From NCBI RefSeq assembly GCF_009905435.1, contig NZ_JAAAMT010000052.1, positions 1 to 37,798 of the forward strand: DNA of 37,798 nt, read 5' to 3'. A program made the translations under genes and the position numbers. This document shows, piece by piece, positions 32,142 through 37,798 of the stretch (positions within the stretch are counted from its first letter, which is position 1; each line of letters begins with the position of its first letter). Source of the stretch: Pseudomonas sp. R5(2019). Its GTDB lineage: Bacteria > Pseudomonadota > Gammaproteobacteria > Pseudomonadales > Pseudomonadaceae. Under the pieces are notes generated by a model. That model was given only the letters and a program-made list of their open reading frames with translations. It had not been told where the DNA came from and did not search any database.

Positions 32142-33023
32142 ATGTGCGCCCGCCTTTTCCAACCTGTCCGACTGCTGCTGATGGCTGCCCTGATAGGCTT
32201 GGTGCTGCTGTCGTGTACCCGCATCGACCTTACCTACCGCAACCTCGACCGCTTGATCCCCTGGTCGCTCAGCGACTACCTGGACATGAACGGCGAGCAG
32301 AAATCCTGGCTCAACGAACGCCTCAAGACTCACCTGAGCTGGCACTGTCAGACCCAGTTGCCCGGCTACCTCGCCTGGCTCGACCGAGTGCGCAACATGG
32401 TCACCAAAGATCAAATCACCGATCAGCAGATCCAGGCCCGTAGCGCCGAGGCCAAACAGGCCATCGCCCGTGTCGTACAAACCATTACGCCCTCGGCGGT
32501 AGAATTGTTGCGCGGGCTGGATGATCAACAAGTGGAGGAAATGCGCCAGGCGTTCGCCGACGATGTCCGCAAACGTCAGGAAAAGCACGTGAAGATCCCC
32601 CTGGACAAACAGATCAGCAACCGCGTCGCGCGCATGGAAAGACGCTTGACACCCTGGCTTGGCGAGTTGAACCCGGCCCAGCGCCAGCGCATCGAGGCTT
32701 GGTCACGCTCGCTCGGAGAGCAGCACCGGCAGTGGATCGTTAACCGCGTCCATTGGCAGACGCAATTCACCAAGGCCGTGGAGCAACGCCAGAGCCCGGA
32801 ATTCCCCCATCGTATCGAAGTGCTGCTGCGCGACCGGGAAAGCCTCTGGACCCCGGAATATCGCCTCGCCTACAACCGCACCGAAGCCGCGGTCCGCAGC
32901 ATGCTGGTGGACGTCATGCAGCTAAGCAGCCCGGCCCAACGCCAGCATCTGGAACAGAAACTTGCCGACGTGCGTCAGGATGTCAGCGAACTGAAGTGCC
33001 TCGAAGCCGTCAGCCAGTCATGA
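32142..33023 (+). CDS. DUF6279-type lipoprotein
   Basis: A 293-residue lipoprotein. The signal RLLLMAALIGLVLLSC ends in a lipobox LLSC with the acylated Cys25. The rest is helical and charged, with TYRNLDRLIPWSLSDYLDMN (about 31-50), typical of the family, and many Arg/Gln-rich helices. No aspartate follows the Cys (Thr26, Arg27), so the outer membrane is the likely location. Function unknown. AAAGGA precedes the ATG at 32142. It ends six bases before the convergent aceK. Confidence 0.82.
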   Translation: MCARLFQPVRLLLMAALIGLVLLSCTRIDLTYRNLDRLIPWSLSDYLDMNGEQKSWLNERLKTHLSWHCQTQLPGYLAWLDRVRNMVTKDQITDQQIQARSAEAKQAIARVVQTITPSAVELLRGLDDQQVEEMRQAFADDVRKRQEKHVKIPLDKQISNRVARMERRLTPWLGELNPAQRQRIEAWSRSLGEQHRQWIVNRVHWQTQFTKAVEQRQSPEFPHRIEVLLRDRESLWTPEYRLAYNRTEAAVRSMLVDVMQLSSPAQRQHLEQKLADVRQDVSELKCLEAVSQS

Positions 33024-33029
33024 GCGGCA

Positions 33030-34751
33030 TCAGTCGTCGCGCGCCTTGCGCCGGTACGGGAATACGTCGATGATCTTGCCGGCACGAATCGCCGCCTGCA
33101 GGCTTTTCCAGTAGTCGGCGTCATACAGTTCGCCGTGCAGCTGGCTGAACAACCGGCGCTGGCCGCTGTCGGCAAATAGAAACGGCGGAAACTCCTCGGG
33201 AAACACATCCAGCGGCCCGATCGAATACCAGGGTTCGGAGGCCATCTCATCCTCGGGGTAGCGCGGTGGCGGGATCTTGCGGAAATTCGCCTCGGTCAGA
33301 TAACAGATTTCGTCGTAATCGTAGAACACCACGCGACCGTGGCGGGTCACGCCGAAGTTTTTCAACAGCATATCGCCGGGAAAGATATTGGCAGCGGCCA
33401 GTTGCTTGATCGCCAGGCCATAGTCGTGCAGCGCTTCACGGACCTGATGGTCGTTGGCGTTTTCCAGGTACAGGTTCAGCGGCGTCATGCGCCGTTCGGT
33501 CCAGCAGTGGCGGATCAGCACCGTGTCGCCTTCAAGCTCCACGGTCGACGCCGCCACCTCCAGCAGCTCGGCCAGGCATTCAGGCTCGAACTTGGCCAAG
33601 GGGAAGCGAAAATCGGAGAACTCCTGGGTATCAGCCATGCGTCCGACCCGATCGACGCTCTTCACCAGTCGGTACTTCTCGATCACCGTCGAGCGGTCGA
33701 CGTTCTTGGACGGCGCGAAGCGGTCCTTGATGATCTTGAACACGGTCGTGAAACCCGGCAGCGTAAACACGCTCATCACCATGCCGCGCACGCCCGGCGC
33801 CATGATGAAGCGGTCATCGGTGTTGGCCAGGTGATTGATCAACGCCCGGTAGAATTCCGATTTGCCATGTTTGTAAAAGCCAATCGAGGTGTACAGCTCG
33901 GCGATGTGCTTGCCGGGCAGGATGCGCTTGAGAAAGCCGACAAACTCCGCGGGTACCGCCACCTCGACCATGAAGTACGAGCGAGTGAAGGAAAAAATGA
34001 TCGAGACCTCGGCCTCGTCGGTGATCAGCGCATCGATCTGGATACCGCGCCCTTCCCGGTGCAGCAGCGGAATCACCAGCGGCCATTGCTCTTCGAGGGT
34101 GAAAACTCGCCCAACCAGATAAGCGCCCTTGTTGCGGTAAAGCACCGAGGAGAACAGCTCCACGCGCAGCTCCGGGTCCTTGCAGACCCAATCGGGCAGG
34201 TTTTCGCGCAACTCGCCTTCCAGCCGCCGCAGGTCGCCGTCCAGATCGGCATAGGCCACATCAAAGCAATAATCGGCAAAGATCGCCTTGAGCATGCTCG
34301 CCAGCGCACCTTCGGGCCGGTACAGGCGAGTTTGCGCCACCCGTTCGTGAGCCCGCAACGATGGCCGGGTGGTGTGGATGAACATGCAGCCATCGCTGAT
34401 CAGGTCGTGGCTGAACAGCCCGCAAAAGATCGAGTTGTACCAGGTCTCGGACAACTCATCGTCAAGGCGCGGGTCGATCAGGGTGATATAGGCGCTCTTG
34501 ACCAACGGCCAGAACGTCACATCCAGCAGCACCTCGGGCTCGAAAGCCTGGTGCAGGCGACCGTTGACTTCACTGACCTTCTCCTCGTACAGATTGATCC
34601 GCGCCGCCGAGGCGTGCTGCGCCTCCTGCCACTGCGCCCGCTCGAACCGCTCCCGCGCCCCGTCGGTGATCCGGCGAAAATGTTCACGGTAATCGTCAAA
34701 GCCCTCGAGGATCGTGCGGGCGATATCGGCGGCGGGCCATTGCTGGGGCAT
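33030..34751 (-). CDS. aceK: Isocitrate dehydrogenase kinase/phosphatase AceK
   Basis: A 573-residue bifunctional kinase/phosphatase that switches isocitrate dehydrogenase off and on, deciding between the glyoxylate shunt and the TCA cycle. The ATP-binding loop APGVRGMVMSVFTLPGF is at 318-334, the lysine Lys339 follows in FKIIKDRF, and the C-terminal YDYDEICYLTE region holds catalytic acids. The ATG at 34751 follows AGAGG and gives MPQQWPAADIARTILEGF; the frame to 34823 is unsupported. The gene stands alone, as in other Pseudomonas, rather than with aceBA. Confidence 0.96.
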   Translation of the reverse strand: MPQQWPAADIARTILEGFDDYREHFRRITDGARERFERAQWQEAQHASAARINLYEEKVSEVNGRLHQAFEPEVLLDVTFWPLVKSAYITLIDPRLDDELSETWYNSIFCGLFSHDLISDGCMFIHTTRPSLRAHERVAQTRLYRPEGALASMLKAIFADYCFDVAYADLDGDLRRLEGELRENLPDWVCKDPELRVELFSSVLYRNKGAYLVGRVFTLEEQWPLVIPLLHREGRGIQIDALITDEAEVSIIFSFTRSYFMVEVAVPAEFVGFLKRILPGKHIAELYTSIGFYKHGKSEFYRALINHLANTDDRFIMAPGVRGMVMSVFTLPGFTTVFKIIKDRFAPSKNVDRSTVIEKYRLVKSVDRVGRMADTQEFSDFRFPLAKFEPECLAELLEVAASTVELEGDTVLIRHCWTERRMTPLNLYLENANDHQVREALHDYGLAIKQLAAANIFPGDMLLKNFGVTRHGRVVFYDYDEICYLTEANFRKIPPPRYPEDEMASEPWYSIGPLDVFPEEFPPFLFADSGQRRLFSQLHGELYDADYWKSLQAAIRAGKIIDVFPYRRKARDD

Positions 34752-34870
34752 GGTGAGACCTCTGCGGGCGTTGGAGAGGTTTGAGCTTAGCCAGTCACGG
34801 GCCTTCGCAACAGTGTCCGGCAATCATGCCCCCTAAATAGCTACCACCGCGTGCCTGTGCTGATCGGTTT

Positions 34871-34895
34871 TCCTGTGGGGCATTACCCACAGGAG
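34871..34895 (+). promoter_or_regulatory. Hairpin that sequesters the Shine-Dalgarno of the LRR gene
   Basis: TCCTGTGGG (34871-34879) pairs fully with CCCACAGGA (34886-34894), a 9-bp stem with a 6-base loop. The 3' arm contains the AGGAG used by the ATG at 34902, so the ribosome-binding site is closed when the hairpin forms. Confidence 0.7.
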
Positions 34896-34901
34896 TCAAC
34901 C

Positions 34902-36623
34902 ATGTACAACGAAGATGCTCCCTCCCCCGCCGTTGCAGCCTTGATCGGCCGTTTTCGCGCACTCTATCCGCGCGCCACCGAGCAGGAGGCCAGCGCTGCT
35001 GTCCATCTCTGGGCGGACCCGCAAAGCGCCCTGTCTGATCTGGAAGCGCAACGGGTTCGGTTGCGCAACGAATTGAACACCTGGAACCCCACGAACCCGC
35101 AGGCACGCGAGCGCATCGTTGATGCCTGGCAATGGGTTTCATCCCGCACCTTGGCAGATGGCCAAATGCTGGTAAGCCTGGACTTTGATGACTTGCAACT
35201 GACCACCGAAGATTTGACCAGTTTCCCGGCACTTTCGGCCTCCATGGCGCATGTCCGGGAATTGTCGCTGGCCGCCAACCCCTTGACCCGGCTACCAGAG
35301 GCATTTGTTCGTCACTTTCCAAACCTGCAACGGCTCATCGTGTCGGACTGCGAGCTGGAAGCGATACCCGGCGGCTTGAATCCGGCACTGTTCCTGCTCG
35401 ATCTGAGCGCTAACAGGATCGAATGGAATGCCCAGGCCCAGGCCACGCTTGAAACCTATCCGCAGCTCACGGCGCTGGTCTTGTCAGACAACCCACTGCT
35501 GACCCCACCTGACCTGACCCGCCTCCCCCTGCTCGGCGGTGTTGACCTGGCCAATTGCAGCCTCAGTGCGTTGCCGGCGGGGCTGGCGCTGCTGCAGCGG
35601 GCCGAGCTGATCGATTTGTCGTCCAATCAACTGACGACGTTGCCGGTCGGGTTCTCGGTACCGCCTGTGGTTGGCCAGGCGATGAACCTGGAGGACAACC
35701 CGTTCACCCCGGACACGTTGGCCCGCATTGAGCACTACTACACCACCCATGGCGTCGATTTGCTGGTGGCGCAAACCGAGTACCGCCTGCTGCTGCAAAA
35801 CGCCAGCGAGGCCCAGCGCGCAAGCTGGCAACAACTGCGTCAAACCACTCCCCTGGCCTTTACACAGAACCTGCGCCACATCGTCGACACCGTCGATTAC
35901 CGCATTGCCCCCGATACCACATTGCGACGTTTCTGGCGCGTGCTGGAGCATCTGAACAGCAACCCTGCCTTGCGGGGATATGCGATAACCCATGCTGAGT
36001 ACTCGATACTGGTGCTTGAGCACGCCGCTGATATCGACCGCGCCATGGCAACATCGACCCCCCGCCTGCAAACGGAAAGCCTGCTGGCTGTAGTGATAAA
36101 CCGCGCCCGCTGCAGCGAGGTCTTCAACGCGATCAATACGCTCGTACCCGATGCCGACGAGGACACCTTCGAGCCCCTCTATCAGTGGACACTGCAACAC
36201 ATGGCGGCCGACCCGGCGATCCCGCTGCCACAGGCACCGACGCCTGATGAGGCGGTGTACATGGATGGGGCGGTGGATGAGCTGTCATTGCTGACCACCG
36301 ACTGGCTCGACAATCTGCGCGTTCGGCTGGTGAACCTGACTCCCGATATCGATTCAGGGCTGGATGCGCTCTTGACGCGAGACCACGATGATCAATACGA
36401 ATTTGGCTTCTGGGTCGACCGCTTGCGTGTGCGCTATGCCGAACGCTTCGAGGCGTTGCGCGCGTCTCTGGACACCCAGCTTGAAGCCGCGGTGCAGAAC
36501 CTTTCAGAGGGTGAGCTGATCGTTGAAGCCGCACGCTTGCGCGACGTGTTCGAACGCGATTCCAACGCCTTGATCAGAGCGTTGACGCGGGAGATCTGGT
36601 TGGGAACGGTTGACCAGTGGTGA
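34902..36623 (+). CDS. Leucine-rich-repeat protein with NEL ubiquitin-ligase-like C-terminus
   Basis: A 573-residue protein. A short N-terminal helical part (ALYPRATEQEASAAVHLW) resembles the linker before the LRRs in large Pseudomonas LRR-NEL proteins. LRRs cover about 113-275 (LSLAANPLTRLPEAF, LDLSANRIEW, LVLSDNPLL, VDLANCSLSALPAGL, IDLSSNQLTTLP). The last 300 residues are helical; FWVDRLRVRYAERFEALRAS and LTREIW match what I recall of the NEL C-terminus. Cys404, in RCSEVF, is the only cysteine after the LRRs and would be the catalytic one, but the motif is C-S-E instead of C-x-D. The large DUF6543 domain seen in relatives is missing. No secretion signal is evident. The vgrG 184 bases downstream suggests type VI delivery (inference). 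A degenerate, inactive copy is possible. Confidence 0.7.
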   Translation: MYNEDAPSPAVAALIGRFRALYPRATEQEASAAVHLWADPQSALSDLEAQRVRLRNELNTWNPTNPQARERIVDAWQWVSSRTLADGQMLVSLDFDDLQLTTEDLTSFPALSASMAHVRELSLAANPLTRLPEAFVRHFPNLQRLIVSDCELEAIPGGLNPALFLLDLSANRIEWNAQAQATLETYPQLTALVLSDNPLLTPPDLTRLPLLGGVDLANCSLSALPAGLALLQRAELIDLSSNQLTTLPVGFSVPPVVGQAMNLEDNPFTPDTLARIEHYYTTHGVDLLVAQTEYRLLLQNASEAQRASWQQLRQTTPLAFTQNLRHIVDTVDYRIAPDTTLRRFWRVLEHLNSNPALRGYAITHAEYSILVLEHAADIDRAMATSTPRLQTESLLAVVINRARCSEVFNAINTLVPDADEDTFEPLYQWTLQHMAADPAIPLPQAPTPDEAVYMDGAVDELSLLTTDWLDNLRVRLVNLTPDIDSGLDALLTRDHDDQYEFGFWVDRLRVRYAERFEALRASLDTQLEAAVQNLSEGELIVEAARLRDVFERDSNALIRALTREIWLGTVDQW

Positions 36624-36749
36624 GCCGTCATCTTCAGAGATTTCCATCTTTACCAGCGGAATCGTCCTGCATCCAGCAACAAACGTGAGAAGACATGCTT
36701 CAGACCGAACTGATCGCTCTGTCCTCATTTGCAACGCGAAATCCGGAAT

Positions 36750-36782
36750 TTCCCCCGTACACGCCCGATGTGTGCGGGGGAA
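36750..36782 (+). other. 13-bp hairpin in the leader of vgrG
   Basis: TTCCCCCGTACAC (36750-36762) pairs with GTGTGCGGGGGAA (36770-36782), including one G-U pair, with a 7-base loop. It ends 25 bases before the vgrG ATG. No U-tract follows, so it may be a leader structure or a terminator remnant of the LRR gene. Confidence 0.6.
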
Positions 36783-36807
36783 TACTGGAAATTGCAGGAA
36801 TAATGTC

Positions 36808-37798
36808 ATGCCTTCCCAATCCCATCTGCGCTTTACCTTCGACGTCCTCGGTGGCGACGGCGGCCACGACTTTGAAGTCCTCGAGTTCACCCTCACGGAA
36901 GGGTTGTCCGAGACCTTCCTGCTTGCTTTGGAGCTGTCCAGCCCTAACCCCGCCATCGACTTCGGCCAGGTCCTCGATCGCCCCGGGTTGCTGACCCTCT
37001 GGCATGGCCAGACGCCAGTGCGCTTTGTCCATGGCGCAGTGTCGTCCTTCGTGCAAGGCGACACCGGCTTCAGGCGCACCCGCTACCGCGCCGTGGTTGA
37101 ACCGCGCCTAGCGCGGCTCAAGCTGTGTTCCGACTGGCGCATCTTCCAGACCCTGACTGTCCCGCAAATCGCCCACGCCGTGCTCAAGCCCCACGGCCTC
37201 ACGCTGGACTACGAGCAACGCGTCACTCTCGAACGCAAACCCCGTGAGTACTGCGTGCAGGCTGGCGACACGGACTACGACTTCATCGAACGGATCCTGC
37301 GCGAGGAAGGCTTCTTCTATTCCTTCCGCCACAGCGCCGAGGGCCACCAGCTGGTCCACAGCGACCGCTTGTTCATCCACGGCCGCCTCGACGATGAGCC
37401 GGTGCGCTACAACCCCAGCCCCGGCGGCGATCAACCGCAGCCGGCGCTGCGCCGCTTCGCCTACAGCGAAAACGTGCGCAGCGCCCGCCAGACCCAACGC
37501 GATTACACCTTCCAGCACCCGAATTACACCCACCAACACAGCCTGGAGGGCTCCGACCTCGACCACCAGGGCCGTGGCTACGAGCGCTACGACTACCCCG
37601 GCCGGCACAAATTCGACGAGGTCGCCAAGCCGATCCTGACCAACCGCCTGCGCGGCCATCGCCGCGATGCACGCATGGCCTGCGTCGAGGGCGACGACCC
37701 GCGCCTGCAGCCCGGAATCTCTTTTTATCTGGAAGGCCATCCCCGAGAAGACCTCAATCGTGGCTGGCGGCCGGTGCGCATGGTCCACCACGGCATCC
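36808..37798 (+). CDS. vgrG: VgrG (TssI) type VI secretion spike protein, partial
   Basis: An open frame from the ATG at 36808 (AGGAA upstream) runs 330 codons to the window edge. It starts MPSQSHLRFTFDVLGG and shows the gp27-like N-terminal VgrG domain: FEVLEFTLTEGLSETFLLAL, LWHGQTPVRFVHGAV, RYRAVVEPRLARLKLCSD, YCVQAGDTDYDFIERILREE, and RFAYSENVRSARQTQRDYTF. The OB-fold/gp5 and needle parts would follow beyond the window. VgrG trimers form the tip of the type VI secretion tube and carry effectors. The adjacent LRR gene is upstream rather than downstream, unlike most vgrG cargo genes. Whether a C-terminal extension exists cannot be seen. Confidence 0.93.
   Translation, partial: MPSQSHLRFTFDVLGGDGGHDFEVLEFTLTEGLSETFLLALELSSPNPAIDFGQVLDRPGLLTLWHGQTPVRFVHGAVSSFVQGDTGFRRTRYRAVVEPRLARLKLCSDWRIFQTLTVPQIAHAVLKPHGLTLDYEQRVTLERKPREYCVQAGDTDYDFIERILREEGFFYSFRHSAEGHQLVHSDRLFIHGRLDDEPVRYNPSPGGDQPQPALRRFAYSENVRSARQTQRDYTFQHPNYTHQHSLEGSDLDHQGRGYERYDYPGRHKFDEVAKPILTNRLRGHRRDARMACVEGDDPRLQPGISFYLEGHPREDLNRGWRPVRMVHHGI

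Noticed and set aside
34886..34900. RsmA/CsrA site at the Shine-Dalgarno of the LRR gene
   Set aside because: The GGA lies in a stem arm rather than a loop and the ACAnGGA core is incomplete.

Overview
The window reads as a chromosomal segment of a fluorescent or putida-type Pseudomonas. G+C is high and codon use is strongly G/C-ending. Pseudomonas-type REP pairs sit between genes at 8029, 13296 and 19857. The gene block hrpA - fadD1 - fadD2 - alpha/beta hydrolase - phaJ1 is the one I know from P. aeruginosa around PA3297-PA3302, and a KASIII of the PA3286 type with an ECF sigma/anti-sigma pair lies next to it. I see no rRNA, tRNA, CRISPR array, IS element or prophage.

Layout. 1-4062: the start of an unknown gene running off the left edge, an OprO/OprP-type porin, an anti-sigma/ECF sigma pair and a KASIII enzyme, all on the minus strand. 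4063-16735: HrpA helicase (-); a gamma-glutamylpolyamine synthetase/oxidase pair (+); two long-chain acyl-CoA ligases (-); a lipase-like hydrolase and PhaJ1 (+). Together with the KASIII this is a fatty-acid handling region: acyl-CoA activation, diversion of beta-oxidation intermediates to PHA or back to fatty-acid synthesis. 16741-19840: an ECF42-type sigma factor in an operon with SRPBCC and DGPF/YCII proteins, preceded by a match to the ECF42 promoter motif, and a divergent AraC regulator. 19841-25752: a 37-residue lysine-rich protein, DUF3422, LysE-family exporter, S-(hydroxymethyl)glutathione synthase, a VOC protein, and a threonine-dehydratase-like enzyme divergent from a MocR regulator with a direct-repeat operator. 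25765-28241: an accessory island with a hipBA toxin-antitoxin pair, a decayed siderophore-interacting protein and a DUF2790 secreted protein. 28511-34751: GNAT, peptide deformylase, YihY, an unknown 126-residue protein, CvfB-like S1 protein, DUF6279 lipoprotein and AceK. 34902-37798: a short leucine-rich-repeat protein with a C-terminal region resembling NEL ubiquitin ligases, directly followed by a vgrG that runs off the right edge.

Most interesting items: (1) the LRR/NEL-like protein next to VgrG, whose only cysteine after the LRRs sits in C-S-E rather than the usual C-x-D, and whose Shine-Dalgarno is buried in a 9-bp hairpin; (2) the ECF42 autoregulatory promoter candidate; (3) the paired direct repeats at the MocR start; (4) a 13-bp inverted repeat that would pair the start codon of the leftmost gene; (5) several perfect dyads (3915, 13213, 22860) that look like operators. 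Function calls rest on motif recognition and remembered families; no search was run.
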